Origin: Methylolobus aquaticus
GTDB taxonomy: Bacteria > Pseudomonadota > Gammaproteobacteria > Methylococcales > Methylococcaceae
Length of the DNA stretch: 64,000 nt
Direction of reading: 5' to 3'
NCBI GenBank assembly: GCA_004168015.1
Contig: SEYW01000001.1
Location: 1 to 64,000, forward strand
In this document: positions 1 to 9,553 of the stretch, in pieces
Layout: each line of letters begins with the position of its first letter
Position numbering within the stretch: position 1 is the first letter of the stretch
Notes under the pieces: generated by a model
What the model was told of the DNA's origin: nothing
Seen by the model: the letters and a program-made list of their open reading frames with translations, nothing else
Databases searched by the model: none
Made by a program: the position numbers and the translations under genes

Positions 1-69
1 TCGCCGGACCGCACCGAGGAAGAGCGTTCGGTTAACCGTCGCGTGGAACTGGTCTGGATGGGCGAATAA
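1..69 (+). CDS. OmpA-family outer membrane protein, C-terminal end only (partial)
   Basis: Frame 1 is open from the window edge and stops with TAA at 67-69. The last 22 residues include an NRRVE motif, which is characteristic of the end of OmpA/MotB peptidoglycan-binding domains (the N-R-R-V-E element after the last helix). The rest of the gene lies outside the window, so signal peptide, beta-barrel and domain order cannot be judged. A strong intrinsic terminator follows 45 bp downstream, so this is the last gene of its transcript. Pal, an OmpA porin or a MotB-like protein are all possible. Confidence 0.7.
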   Translation, partial: SPDRTEEERSVNRRVELVWMGE

Positions 70-113
70 CGCCTGACGGGTCAGGACAGAATCAGGCCCA
101 CGGAAGGGCCCGG

Positions 114-146
114 ACAAACCCGCCACTTGGCGGGTTTGTCTTTTTT
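114..146 (+). terminator. Rho-independent terminator after the OmpA-like gene
   Basis: An 11-bp perfect stem (arms 114-124 and 129-139) with the 4-nt loop ACTT is followed by a T-run at 141-146. It lies 45 bp after the stop codon of the plus-strand gene and has no comparable T-run on the other strand. Confidence 0.92.
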
Positions 147-440
147 GGGGCGGTCACCCGCCTGTTCCCCCCCGGAAGCCGGCGCTTGGCACACTCTACC
201 GGTCAAGCGCACTCGCACGAATTGACGATACCCCGCGGCTCGAAGGTTTTGTAGCCTTGTGTCGGTGTAACGCCGCATCCCCCCAAATCTTCCGCTATTC
301 GCCGCCTCGATTAGTGGAAGGCGCGTGCGTTACACACTACCTACCCCGCACTCGCGCGTTTTCGATTCCCCGCATTTACACGGCCTCGCCGTGATTTCCT
401 GCGCGTGGCGCATGCTACGGGACTACGCGCACGAACCGCC
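147..440. other. Gene-free interval between terminator and efflux operon end
   Basis: The region between the OmpA-like terminator and the 3' end of the minus-strand efflux operon holds only short open frames with no recognisable protein features. I see no repeat or RNA structure here apart from the terminator just before it. Confidence 0.6.
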
Positions 441-1901
441 TCAAGGAACGATCTGGGCTTCGGCCGGGCGCGGATTGTAGGTCTTGTCCCGGGCCTTGAC
501 GATCCAGCCACCGCCCATGGCCCGATACAACTGGATCGTGGCGACGAAGGTCTCGCGCTGCGCGAACAGCAAGTCGATCTGTGCTTCGTAAAGTTGCCGG
601 AGCGAGTCCAGCACGGTGATGAAGTCGGTATAGCCTTCGTCGTAGCGCAACTTCGCAAGCCGGTAGTACTGATCGACCGAGGCGACGCGCTGCGACTGGT
701 GGTCGCGCCGCTCTCTGGCCTTGCGGCTGTCGACCAGCGCATTCTCGAACTCCCGGAAGGCATTGATGATCGCCTGTCGATAGCTGGCAACGGTTTGGCG
801 CTGCACCGCCTCGGCCGCCTGCACCTCGCCGGCGAGTCGTCCAGCGGTGAAGATCGGCAGCAGAGCGTTCGAACCGACCGTCCAGAAGTTGGCATTGGGT
901 GACATGATGTTGCCCAGGTCCTGACTGACCTGCCCGATATCGCCGGTCAGGAAGATGCGCGGGAAAAACAGGCCGCGCGCGACGCCGATGCGGGCGTTCG
1001 CGGCAATCAGGGCCTGCTCGGCCTGGCGGATGTCGGGACGGCGCTCCAACAGATCCGAGGGCAAACCGGCCGGCACGGCGGGCATCTTCAGTTCGTCCAG
1101 CGTGAGACCACGGATGATCGTGCCCGGGTTTTCGCCGAGCAGCACCTTGAGGGCATGTTCGGTCTCGGCAATGGTCTGCTCGACCAGCGGCAGGTTGGCA
1201 CTGCGTCGCTCGAGTTCCGACCGCACCTGCTCGACCTCCAGCTGCGACGTGAAGCCCTCCTGGAACCGGGCCTCGGCAATCCGCAACTGTTCCCGCAGGA
1301 TCCCCATGATCTCCAGCGTGATGTCGCGGTTCTTGTCCAGTTCGCGCAATACGATATAGGTCTGCGCCACCTGGCTGACCAGCGTCAGGATCACGCCTTG
1401 CTCAAAGGCTTCCTGCGCCAGCAGGTCGGCCCGCGCGGCTTCCTTGGTCCGGCGCAGCTTGCCCCAAACGTCGATCTCCCATTCCATCGTCGCCGCGAGC
1501 TGGCCGATATTGGTATCGGGAATGCCCCCGAACAGGGCCGGATCGACGCCGAACTGACCGGCCGAAATCTGCTGCCGGCGATACGCCGCCTGGCCGTAGA
1601 TCTGGGGGAACAGGATGGAACGGGCCGACCCATACAAACCCATGAACTGGTCGACCCGGGCCGCGGCGACCTGCAGATCGAGGTTGCCGCGCAGGGCGCG
1701 TTCGATCAGCGCATCGAGACGGCGATCGCCCAGTTGCTCCCACCAGGCCGTGTTCGTGACATCCTTCACTTCCTTGACCCCGAAACGCCATTTTGCCGGC
1801 ACGGCTTTGGGCAGGGGCTCGTAATCCGGCCCCACCTTCCAGGAGCAGCCGGCGGCCAACAGGCCGGCCATCAGGAAAAAGACGAGACTGGCGCGCACCA
1901 T
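441..1901 (-). CDS. RND efflux outer membrane factor (OprM/NodT family lipoprotein)
   Basis: This 486-aa protein is the outer-membrane channel of a tripartite RND efflux pump; family members form trimeric beta-barrels with a periplasmic alpha-helical tunnel. The N-terminus is a lipoprotein signal ending in LLAAGC, followed by the typical VGPDYEPLP sequence. Two outer-membrane efflux repeats follow, with the usual WWEQLGD and RRPDIRQAEQAL motifs. The ATG at 1901 overlaps the TGA stop of the RND gene by one base (TGATG), which implies translational coupling. An open frame extends further upstream into the RND gene but lacks a plausible signal peptide, so it was not used. Confidence 0.95.
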   Translation of the reverse strand: MVRASLVFFLMAGLLAAGCSWKVGPDYEPLPKAVPAKWRFGVKEVKDVTNTAWWEQLGDRRLDALIERALRGNLDLQVAAARVDQFMGLYGSARSILFPQIYGQAAYRRQQISAGQFGVDPALFGGIPDTNIGQLAATMEWEIDVWGKLRRTKEAARADLLAQEAFEQGVILTLVSQVAQTYIVLRELDKNRDITLEIMGILREQLRIAEARFQEGFTSQLEVEQVRSELERRSANLPLVEQTIAETEHALKVLLGENPGTIIRGLTLDELKMPAVPAGLPSDLLERRPDIRQAEQALIAANARIGVARGLFFPRIFLTGDIGQVSQDLGNIMSPNANFWTVGSNALLPIFTAGRLAGEVQAAEAVQRQTVASYRQAIINAFREFENALVDSRKARERRDHQSQRVASVDQYYRLAKLRYDEGYTDFITVLDSLRQLYEAQIDLLFAQRETFVATIQLYRAMGGGWIVKARDKTYNPRPAEAQIVP

Positions 1902-4900
1902 CAACCGTTCTTGGCAGCCGAGCCCTGGGCGCGCTGGCGCAGCCGCTCGACGAGGGTGAACGACACCGGAATCAGGAATACGGCGATGAACGAGGCCGCG
2001 ATCAGGCCGCCGAGAACCGCAAAGCCCATCGCCTGCCGCGCCAGCGCACCCGCCCCCGACGCGAGACACAGCGGCAGGAAGCCCAGAATGCTGGCCAGGC
2101 TGGTCATCAGGATAGGCCGCAGCCGCAGCCGCGCCGCCTCCAGTGCCGCCTCGACCAGGGGCTTACCCTGCTCGACCCCGGACTTCGCGAACTCGACGAT
2201 CAGGATCGCGTTCTTAGCGGCGAGGCCGATCAGCATCACCAGCGCGATCTGCGCATAGATGTTGTTCTCGTAACGGCCGACCATCAGCGCGAAGAACGCC
2301 CCGAAGACCGCGATCGGCGTCCCCAGCAACACGCTGAAGGGCAGGCTCCAGCTCTCGTACTGCGCGGCCAGGATCAGGAACACGGCCAACAACGAAAACG
2401 CGAAGATGGCCAAGGGCGAAATCCCCTGCTGCGCCTTCTTCTCCTGGTAACTCATGCCCAGATAGTCGTAGCCCATCTCCTGCTTCGGCATCGTCTCGGC
2501 GAAGACCTCTTCCAGCGCCCGCATCGCCTGCAGCGAGCTGTAACCGGGGCTCGCGGCGGCGTTGATCTGTGCGCTGCGATACAGGTTGTAGCGCATCGTG
2601 AACTCCGGCCCGAGCGTGTTCCGCACGCTGGTCAGCGCCGCCAGCGGGACCATGCCCCCTTCCCTGCTGCGCACGTAGAACTGGCCCAGCTGGTTGGCAT
2701 CGGTGCGGAATTCGCCCTCAGCCTGCACATAAATCTGCCATTGCCGGCCGAAGCGGTTGAAATAATTGACGAAGCCGCTGCCCATGAAACATTGGAGGGT
2801 CTGATAGACGTCGGCGAGGTTGACGCCGCGCGTCAGCACCTTGTCGCGGTCGACTTCGACGAAGGCCTGCGGAATCGTCGGCAGAAAGGTCGTGCTGACC
2901 GAAGCGAGCTCCGGCCGCTGCCGCGCCGCCTCGAGGAAGCGTTGGACGTTGTCGGACAGGAAGGCGAGGTCTCGGCCGGCGCGGTCCTGCAACAAAAAGG
3001 TCACGCCGCCGGAAGTGCCGATGCCGGGAATGGCCGGGGGCGAGAACGCGAAGCCGATCGCCTGGCTCAGCTGCCGCATCCGGCCGTTGATGCGCATCTT
3101 GATCGCCTCGTACTGTTCCTCGGGCGCGGTGCGCTCCTCCCAGTCCTTCAGCGCGATGAAGAAGAAGGCGCTGTAGGTATTGGTGACCTGGCTCAGCATG
3201 TTGTAGCCGATCACCGACGAATAGCTTTCGACGCCGGGCGTCTCCGCCAGGATGCTTTCGACCTGCCGCACCACATCGTCCGTCCGCTGCAGCGACGCCG
3301 CGTTCGGGAGCTGGATGCCGGCGAACAGATAGCCCTGGTCCTCCTCCGGCAAAAAGCCGGTCGGCAGGCCCTTCCCGATCAGGCCGGACAGCGCCGCGAT
3401 GCCGAGCAGCAGCAGCACGCTGATCAGGCTCTTGCGGATCAGAAACCCGCATACGCCGACATACCGGTTGGTCGCAATGCCGAAGGCGCGGTTGAACGCA
3501 TCGTAGAAGCGCTGCATCAGCCCGGCATGTTGGCGCGGGCGCAGCAGCAGGGCCGATAGCGCCGGACTCAAGGTCAGCGCGTTGAAGGTCGAGATCATCA
3601 CCGACACGCCGACGGTGACCGCAAACTGCTGGTACAGGCTGCCCGAGATGCCCGGGATGAAGGCCGTCGGCAGGAACACCGCGATCAGCACGAGGCTGGT
3701 GGCCACGACGGGGCCCGAGACTTCCGCCATGGCCTTCAACGTCGCCTCGCGCGGCGACAGCCCCTGTTCGATCTGATGCTCGACCGCCTCGACCACGACG
3801 ATCGCATCGTCGACCACCAGACCGATCGCCAGCACCAGCCCCAGCAGCGACAGCGTGTTGATCGAGAAACCCAGCATCGGGAACAGCAGGAAGGTGCCGA
3901 TCAACGACACCGGCACCGCCAGCAACGGGATCAGCGTCGCGCGCCAGCCCTGCAGGAACAGGAACACCACCAGGATCACGAGGATCAGCGCCTCGTACAG
4001 CGTCTGCACGATCTCTTCCATGCCGGCGGTCACGGCCAGCGTCGTGTCCAGCGCGACCATGTAGTCGAGATCGGCCGGGAAACGCTGCTTCAGCTCGCTC
4101 ATCAGCTGTTTCGCCCCGTTCGCCGCATCCAGCGCGTTCGAACCCGGCTGCTGGTACAGGGCCACCAGCGCGGCCGGCTTCCCGTTCAAGCGGCCGCGCA
4201 TGTCGTAGGTCTGCGCGCCCAGTTCGATGCGGCCGACATCCCTGATGCGGACCAACGACCCGCTGGGGTTCGCGCGCAGCACGATATTGCCGAATTCCTC
4301 CTCGGTCACGAGCCGGCCCTGCGCGCGCACCGCGTAGGTGAATTCCTGGCCGGGCGGCACCGGTTCACCGCCGATCCGGCCAGCCGGATTGACGGTGTTC
4401 TGGGCGTCGATCGCGGCCATGATCTCGGGAATCGTGATGTTCAGCTTTGCCAGTTGATCCGGTTTGACCCAGATCCGCATCGCGTATTGCCCGGCACCGA
4501 ACACCGTGACACTGGCGACGCCCTGAATGCGGGTCATCTGGTCATTGATGTTGATGTACGCGTAGTTGGCCAGGAAGACACTGTCGTAGGTGCCATTCGG
4601 CGAGTACAACGCGAACATCAGCAGCGGCGAGGCGGTCGATTTCTCGACCTTGATGCCGAAGTTCCTGACTTCGACCGGGAGCTGTGACTCGGCCTGCGAC
4701 TTCCGCATCTGGCTCAGAATCAGGCCGGTGTCGGGATCCGAATCGACGTCGAAATTGACGCGCAGCGTGGCCTGCCCGTTGTTGGCGTTGACCGAGTACA
4801 TGTAATTCATGTTGTCGACGCCGGACATCTGCTGCTCGATCGGCGTCGCGACCGACTGCTCGACGGTGACGGCATCCGCACCCGTGAAGGTGGTCGATAT

Positions 4901-5032
4901 CTGGACCTCGGGCGGAACGATGTCGGGATACTGGGAGATGGGCAGCCCGGCCATTGCGACGAGGCCGAGCAACACCAGGAAGATCGACAGGACGATCGCG
5001 ACCGTCGGCCGGTTGACGAAGAATTGCGCCAT
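1901..5032 (-). CDS. RND multidrug efflux transporter, inner-membrane pump (AcrB/MexB, HAE1 family)
   Basis: This 1043-aa protein is a proton-driven inner-membrane pump that exports hydrophobic or amphiphilic compounds. It has the classic N-terminus (MAQFFVNRPTVAIVLSIF), the ISQYPDIVPPEV periplasmic motif, and two sets of transmembrane helices flanking large periplasmic loops. TM4 carries the paired aspartates of proton relay in GLVVDDAIVVVE, and GLAAKNAILIVEF is the matching segment in the second half. Length equals the family norm. It sits between the adaptor (16 bp upstream) and the outer membrane factor (overlapping stop/start). The substrate cannot be predicted. Confidence 0.96.
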   Translation of the reverse strand: MAQFFVNRPTVAIVLSIFLVLLGLVAMAGLPISQYPDIVPPEVQISTTFTGADAVTVEQSVATPIEQQMSGVDNMNYMYSVNANNGQATLRVNFDVDSDPDTGLILSQMRKSQAESQLPVEVRNFGIKVEKSTASPLLMFALYSPNGTYDSVFLANYAYININDQMTRIQGVASVTVFGAGQYAMRIWVKPDQLAKLNITIPEIMAAIDAQNTVNPAGRIGGEPVPPGQEFTYAVRAQGRLVTEEEFGNIVLRANPSGSLVRIRDVGRIELGAQTYDMRGRLNGKPAALVALYQQPGSNALDAANGAKQLMSELKQRFPADLDYMVALDTTLAVTAGMEEIVQTLYEALILVILVVFLFLQGWRATLIPLLAVPVSLIGTFLLFPMLGFSINTLSLLGLVLAIGLVVDDAIVVVEAVEHQIEQGLSPREATLKAMAEVSGPVVATSLVLIAVFLPTAFIPGISGSLYQQFAVTVGVSVMISTFNALTLSPALSALLLRPRQHAGLMQRFYDAFNRAFGIATNRYVGVCGFLIRKSLISVLLLLGIAALSGLIGKGLPTGFLPEEDQGYLFAGIQLPNAASLQRTDDVVRQVESILAETPGVESYSSVIGYNMLSQVTNTYSAFFFIALKDWEERTAPEEQYEAIKMRINGRMRQLSQAIGFAFSPPAIPGIGTSGGVTFLLQDRAGRDLAFLSDNVQRFLEAARQRPELASVSTTFLPTIPQAFVEVDRDKVLTRGVNLADVYQTLQCFMGSGFVNYFNRFGRQWQIYVQAEGEFRTDANQLGQFYVRSREGGMVPLAALTSVRNTLGPEFTMRYNLYRSAQINAAASPGYSSLQAMRALEEVFAETMPKQEMGYDYLGMSYQEKKAQQGISPLAIFAFSLLAVFLILAAQYESWSLPFSVLLGTPIAVFGAFFALMVGRYENNIYAQIALVMLIGLAAKNAILIVEFAKSGVEQGKPLVEAALEAARLRLRPILMTSLASILGFLPLCLASGAGALARQAMGFAVLGGLIAASFIAVFLIPVSFTLVERLRQRAQGSAAKNG

Positions 5033-5047
5033 GGCTGGCGGCGCGCC

Positions 5048-6202
5048 CTAGCCTGGCCGGGACGCCCCGGAGACCGGGGGGGGAGTTTCCGGGGGCGCTT
5101 GGTAGGGCTGCGGCTGGACGGGCATTCCCGGCCGCACCTTCTGGATGCCCTCGACGATGACGCGCTCGCCCGAGCGCAGCCCCTCGTCGATCACCCATTG
5201 CGATCCGACGCGCTCACCGGTTCGCACCTTGCGAAATTCCACCGTGTTGTCCGGTTTCACGACGGCCAGCTGCGCCATGCCTTGCAGCTCGGTCACAGCG
5301 CGCTGCGGTACGAGCACGGCCGCGGGCTGGATGCGGGTCATGGCGCGCACCCGCGCGAACTGGCCCGGCCGCAGGAGATTCCCGGGGTTCGGAAACAGCG
5401 TTGCGAGCAGGATCGCGCCCGTCCGGGAATCGACCTGCCGATCGGCGAAATAGACTTGGCCGCGTTCGGAATGCAGCGAGTTGTCGGCCAGGATCAGCTC
5501 CATCCCGGTGCCGCGACCATCCGAGCCGCTCGGGTTAGCACGGTTGAACGCGAGATACTCCTGCTCGCTGATCGAGATGTACACACGGATCGGGTTGACC
5601 TTGGACACGGTCGTCAGCACGGCATCGCCGGTACCGGGTCCGACCAGATTCCCGAGTTGGGCTTTCGAGATGCCGGCGATGCCGTCGATCGGCGAGACGA
5701 TGCGCGTGAATGCGAGGTCGAGTTGCGCCTTCTGCAGGCTCGCCTTGGCCGTCAGCACGTCCGCGGCGGCCGTTGACTCGCGACCCACCGCCGCGTCGCG
5801 ATCCCGAACACTGACGGCATTCTGGGGCAACAGCCGGCGGATGCGCTCCAGTTCCAGCCGCGCGGTGATCAGTTCCGCTTCCTCGCGGGCCAGGGAACTC
5901 TTGGCCGCATCCACGGCCGCCTGAAAGGTCCGCGGATCGATTTCGTAGAGCAACTGGCCCTTCCGAACGAGATCGCCCTCGCGATAGTTCTGCTTGACCA
6001 GATAACCGGTGACCTGAGCCCGGATCTCGGCGTTGACCATGCCATCCAGCGTGCCTACCCACTCGCGGTAGATCGGCACGTCGCGCTGCGAGGCCGCGAC
6101 CACCTCGACGGCCGGCGGCGCCGGCGGCGGAGGCGGCTTATTCGCAGCCGGGTCGCACGCGACCAGCAGCAGGGGCACACACAGGCCCAGCCTTCGGATC
6201 AT
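5048..6202 (-). CDS. RND efflux periplasmic adaptor (membrane fusion protein, AcrA/MexA family)
   Basis: This 384-aa adaptor links the RND pump to the outer membrane channel. Starting at ATG 6202 gives a lipoprotein signal with lipobox LLVAC, then a proline-rich linker and the conserved start PAVEVVAASQRDVPIYREWVG. A lipoyl/barrel-sandwich region (AEIRAQVTGYLVKQNYREGD), a helical hairpin of about 80 residues and the GIAGISKAQLGNLVGPGTG motif follow. A longer open frame begins 120 bp upstream but would bury the signal peptide. An 8-G run near the 3' end (5076-5083) encodes prolines in the tail. First gene of the efflux operon. Confidence 0.94.
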   Translation of the reverse strand: MIRRLGLCVPLLLVACDPAANKPPPPPAPPAVEVVAASQRDVPIYREWVGTLDGMVNAEIRAQVTGYLVKQNYREGDLVRKGQLLYEIDPRTFQAAVDAAKSSLAREEAELITARLELERIRRLLPQNAVSVRDRDAAVGRESTAAADVLTAKASLQKAQLDLAFTRIVSPIDGIAGISKAQLGNLVGPGTGDAVLTTVSKVNPIRVYISISEQEYLAFNRANPSGSDGRGTGMELILADNSLHSERGQVYFADRQVDSRTGAILLATLFPNPGNLLRPGQFARVRAMTRIQPAAVLVPQRAVTELQGMAQLAVVKPDNTVEFRKVRTGERVGSQWVIDEGLRSGERVIVEGIQKVRPGMPVQPQPYQAPPETPPPVSGASRPG

Positions 6203-6293
6203 GGACGGGAGGCCCTGCGGTCGCTGCCGATTCGGCAACGACCCCGGCAGAGCATGGCGAAGTGACTGGCGGCGACGAACGCTCGGCACGGCC

Positions 6294-6848
6294 TCAGCGC
6301 GGCTCGGACGTGATTTCGTCACCGATGGTCAGCGAGGTCTCCCAAGTCGGGAGAAAACCACCGCGTGGCTTGAAGTAGCGCATGACGACCTGGGTCGACT
6401 TGCCCGGCTGGGTGAAGGTGGTCGCGGCACCGGTCTGCCCGCGGGTCTCGGCCTTGGACCACGGCGCCGTCAGGCAACCGGCAATCAAGCCGGCATTTTT
6501 CTCGTACGTGGCCCGGGCCTCGGCCTCCGATCCGTCGGGCCAGGTGCAGGCGTAATTCGTGCGGCCGCCGACCCATTCGAACACGTCGCACTGGGAATCC
6601 GGGAACACCGGCTGCGTTTCCCATTTCGTCATGCCGGAAAACGGGCTGATCGTCGGTGTCGTCTTGAACTTGCGGAAGCGGGACTCCGACTGCGCGACGA
6701 CATCCTTCAGGGAGGCGCACAGCTCGGCGGTCGTCGGCGGCGGGGCGGTTTTCTGGGAGGCGCACCCGGATAAGAGCAATGAGCCCGCAAGCCCGATCGC
6801 GACAGCGGGAAACGTCAGACGAGCGCCGGAGGTTCGAACGAATTGCAT
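6294..6848 (-). CDS. Lipoprotein of unknown function upstream of the efflux operon
   Basis: 184-aa predicted lipoprotein. ATG 6848 is preceded by an AAGGA Shine-Dalgarno at suitable distance and gives a signal peptide ending LLLSGC. The mature part has four further cysteines (ELCAS, DSQCDVF, NYACTWP, AGCLTAP), which could form disulfides in the periplasm, and no domain I can name. It is on the same strand as the efflux genes with a 91-bp gap, so co-transcription is possible but not shown. A link to efflux is only positional. Confidence 0.75.
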   Translation of the reverse strand: MQFVRTSGARLTFPAVAIGLAGSLLLSGCASQKTAPPPTTAELCASLKDVVAQSESRFRKFKTTPTISPFSGMTKWETQPVFPDSQCDVFEWVGGRTNYACTWPDGSEAEARATYEKNAGLIAGCLTAPWSKAETRGQTGAATTFTQPGKSTQVVMRYFKPRGGFLPTWETSLTIGDEITSEPR

Positions 6849-6992
6849 GTTGTATCCTTGTAATCGATTCTTGCGGCCCGATACCGGACGGCGGCCGCAG
6901 TACGGCGAAAAAAATGCTATCACGTCGCGACGCACGGGGCCACGTTTGCCCTGCAGCCCATCCGCTTTGCCATTAGAGCTCCCAGCGGCGCA

Positions 6993-8405
6993 TTAGTCCC
7001 TCCCGCCATCCGCCGCTCCTGCCGGACGCGCCCAGCGCCGAAACAGCCGCCGCAGGGCGGCGCCGAGCAGCTGATAGACCAGCACGAAGCCCAGCGCCAT
7101 TGCGCCGATCAGCGCGGCCGCGATCAGAAGCTTGCGATAGGCGTAGTCGACGAGATAACGGCCGCGGGTTTCGGCCTGGCGGGTCACGACGTCCAGTCGC
7201 TCGGTCAGGGTTTGGGCGTTCGCGGCGCCAATGGTCTGGTTGAACAAACCCAGCAGTTCGGCGAGGCGCTCGGAGGTCTGGCTGATCTGCGCCGCCGCGG
7301 CGGTGTACTCGGCAATGCGGAATGGCTCGGCGTTCGGGTCCGACGGCCGTGCGTTCAACTGCGCCATAACGGCCTGGAACGACTTCAAGGTCGCGTTGGC
7401 CGAGTCGGCCATCTGCTTGCCGGCCGTCAGCGCCTGCTTCGACTCGGCGGCCAGCGTCGTCAATCCCTGGCGCTCGGACTTCAGCGTCTCGACCAGTTGC
7501 GCGCGTTCATTGCTGATCAGCTCGGGCAATTGCTTCGACAACAGGCTGACACGCTCGGCCGACTCGGACATTTTCGTGGTATCCGCCAGGAGTTTCGAAA
7601 TCTCCGGCACCTCCACCGTGTTCAGTGTGAAATATTCAGTTTCCCAGCGAATCAGCTCGGGCAGGTGCCGCGACAGGAACAAGGCCCGCTCGGCCATCAG
7701 GCGCGTCTCGGCCAGTTCCTTGGCCGCCGGATCGAGCCCGGACAGCGGATCGATCATCAACAGGCTGAACACGCTCGCGGGGGCCGACGAGGAACGGCTC
7801 CGGCTGAACCGGCGGATCTCCGAAACGAAATCGAGATCCGCCATGTCGGGCGTGAAGCGCAGCTTGGGGTTGCGGCCCAACCATTCCGTCAGGGCAGCGC
7901 GGAGTTCGGCCTGCTGATCGGGCGCGAGCACCGTTGCGCTGATGCGCCAGATCTCGGCTTCCGACTCTCGGAAAGCCTGCAACACCGGTTTGATGTCCTG
8001 GTTCTTGGACTGCTCCTTCCAGTAGTTGTCGACGCGCATCCGCGTCAGCGTGACCAGCACCACCATGTCGAGCAGGTTCGCGTAGGCATTGGCTCCCGTC
8101 GTGATGGCCAGGACCTCGTTGGTGTACTGGATACGGCGACGAGTGAGTTCACGGCGGGAGATCGGCCGACCATCCCGCTGCAGCAGCCGCATGTTGCGGG
8201 TTACCGCCTCCAGGTACTGATCGGCGAAGCGAATGACCTTCGACTGCACTTCGACCGGGTCCCCCTGCGGCTGCCGCACGAAAGGCAGTAGCGCCTGCAA
8301 GGCGAGGTCCGGGAGTTGCAACGTGCCCTTGACCAGGGTGCAGCCGCCGAGACCGGCAGACAGCAGCAGCCCGCAAGCGACAGCCGCAGGCTTCAGACCG
8401 CCCAT
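6993..8405 (-). CDS. Coiled-coil lipoprotein with C-terminal transmembrane segment, function unknown
   Basis: 470-aa protein from ATG 8405 (AGGGA upstream). It has a lipoprotein signal (LLLSAGLGGC), a mainly helical body with long heptad-like stretches around residues 260-390 (for example LSKQLPELISNERAQLVETL), and one hydrophobic helix near the C-terminus followed by arginines (LRRLFRR). A lipid anchor at one end and a transmembrane helix at the other suggest a periplasmic protein spanning between, or anchored to, membranes. I do not recognise the family. The neighbouring gene on the opposite strand is the Anbu peptidase; no functional link is visible. Confidence 0.72.
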   Translation of the reverse strand: MGGLKPAAVACGLLLSAGLGGCTLVKGTLQLPDLALQALLPFVRQPQGDPVEVQSKVIRFADQYLEAVTRNMRLLQRDGRPISRRELTRRRIQYTNEVLAITTGANAYANLLDMVVLVTLTRMRVDNYWKEQSKNQDIKPVLQAFRESEAEIWRISATVLAPDQQAELRAALTEWLGRNPKLRFTPDMADLDFVSEIRRFSRSRSSSAPASVFSLLMIDPLSGLDPAAKELAETRLMAERALFLSRHLPELIRWETEYFTLNTVEVPEISKLLADTTKMSESAERVSLLSKQLPELISNERAQLVETLKSERQGLTTLAAESKQALTAGKQMADSANATLKSFQAVMAQLNARPSDPNAEPFRIAEYTAAAAQISQTSERLAELLGLFNQTIGAANAQTLTERLDVVTRQAETRGRYLVDYAYRKLLIAAALIGAMALGFVLVYQLLGAALRRLFRRWARPAGAADGGRD

Positions 8406-8767
8406 CGCGCGTTCCCTGTCTTCGTCTGCAGCATGGTCACGCACCCCCCCGATCCGCATATGGCGTCCTCTCTCCGCATGAATCGCTCCTTAGGTGCCGC
8501 CACGCAACGCGCCAGCGGCCGTTCGGCTTCGTCAAGCCAAAGCCGGCAATGTACTGCGGAACCGCGTGACGCGCCATGGAGGGCAGAACCGGACCCGGGG
8601 CACCTCCTGCCGGCAGCGGTGCCGATCGGCTTTGCGGCGCGCCCCATACAACTCGACCCGAAGCGTGCGATCCCTTATGCTTCCCGGCCTGTGCCTCGTC
8701 ACGACGGGATCCCCGGGTGCTTACCCACCTCCCGTCACTCCTGACTCTGCTTGCGAGACTCACCGCC
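8406..8767. other. Divergent intergenic region (lipoprotein / Anbu peptidase)
   Basis: This 362-bp interval separates the minus-strand lipoprotein gene from the plus-strand Anbu gene and should hold both promoters. I cannot identify convincing -35/-10 pairs. Several open frames cross it but none has a recognisable protein. Confidence 0.4.
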
Positions 8768-9541
8768 ATGACTTACTGCGTCGGATTGTGCCTCGACCAA
8801 GGGCTGGTAATGGCTTCAGACTCGCGGACCAACGCCGGGGTCGACTATATTTCCTCGTTCAGCAAGCTGCATGAATTTCAGCCGGCACCGGACCGGCTGT
8901 TCGTGCTGCTTGCCGCCGGCAGTCTCGCCACCACACAGGACGTACTGAACCGGATACGCCGCGACCTGGATTACGCCGAGAATGCGCGGGCCCAGGGACT
9001 GCAGCCGGGGGTGAGCCTGCTGACCGCGAATTATCTCTTCGAGGCGGCCGCCTATATCGGGCAGTTGATGGTCGCGGTCCAGAACGACTACGGTCCGGCC
9101 TTGCGCCAGGCGGGCGTAAGTCCCGAGGCCACCTTGATTTTGGGCGGCCAGATCGCCGGGCAACCGCATGGCCTGTTCCTGATCTATCCCCAGGGCAATT
9201 TCATCTCGGCCACCCGCGAGACGCCGTATCTGCAGATCGGGGAAAACAAGTTCGGCAAACCGGTTCTGGATCGTTTCGCCAATCAGGAGCTGTCGCTGGA
9301 ACACGGCGCGCGCCTGTGCCTGGTGTCGCTGGACGGAACGGCCCGCTCCAATCTGACGGTCGCACCGCCGTTCGAAGTGGCCATTTATCCCCGGGATGCG
9401 CTGGCTTTGTCGCACCGGCTCAAGTTTGCCGCCGATTCGCCCGAGTTGGTGGCCTTGTCGCGCAGTTGGGAAGAGAGCCTGGCCCGAGGCTTCCAGGAAC
9501 TGCCGCGTTTCGCCTGGGAACAGTCGCCGTCGCCCGAATGA
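8768..9541 (+). CDS. Anbu: bacterial proteasome-related beta-type peptidase
   Basis: 257-aa member of the predicted proteasome-type protease family (Anbu, ancestral beta subunit). ATG 8768 gives the diagnostic start MTYCVGL, where Thr2 becomes the N-terminal nucleophile once Met is removed. Counting from that Thr, the ASDSRTNAGVD motif places Asp at 17, matching the proteasome catalytic Asp17, and Lys falls at 32 in FSKLHEF. The GGQIAG segment is also typical. A longer frame starts upstream but would hide the catalytic Thr. Anbu is usually encoded with alpha-E, ATP-grasp and transglutaminase-like proteins; none is adjacent here. Substrates of the family are unknown. Confidence 0.93.
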   Translation: MTYCVGLCLDQGLVMASDSRTNAGVDYISSFSKLHEFQPAPDRLFVLLAAGSLATTQDVLNRIRRDLDYAENARAQGLQPGVSLLTANYLFEAAAYIGQLMVAVQNDYGPALRQAGVSPEATLILGGQIAGQPHGLFLIYPQGNFISATRETPYLQIGENKFGKPVLDRFANQELSLEHGARLCLVSLDGTARSNLTVAPPFEVAIYPRDALALSHRLKFAADSPELVALSRSWEESLARGFQELPRFAWEQSPSPE

Positions 9542-9553
9542 TTCGGTCCGGAC

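Noticed and set aside
81-278. 65-aa minus-strand frame after the OmpA-like gene
   Set aside because: It spans the intrinsic terminator and has no protein-like features.
1793-3559. Long plus-strand frame opposite the RND transporter
   Set aside because: Antisense shadow of a strongly supported gene; composition is Arg/Gln/His-rich with no domain.
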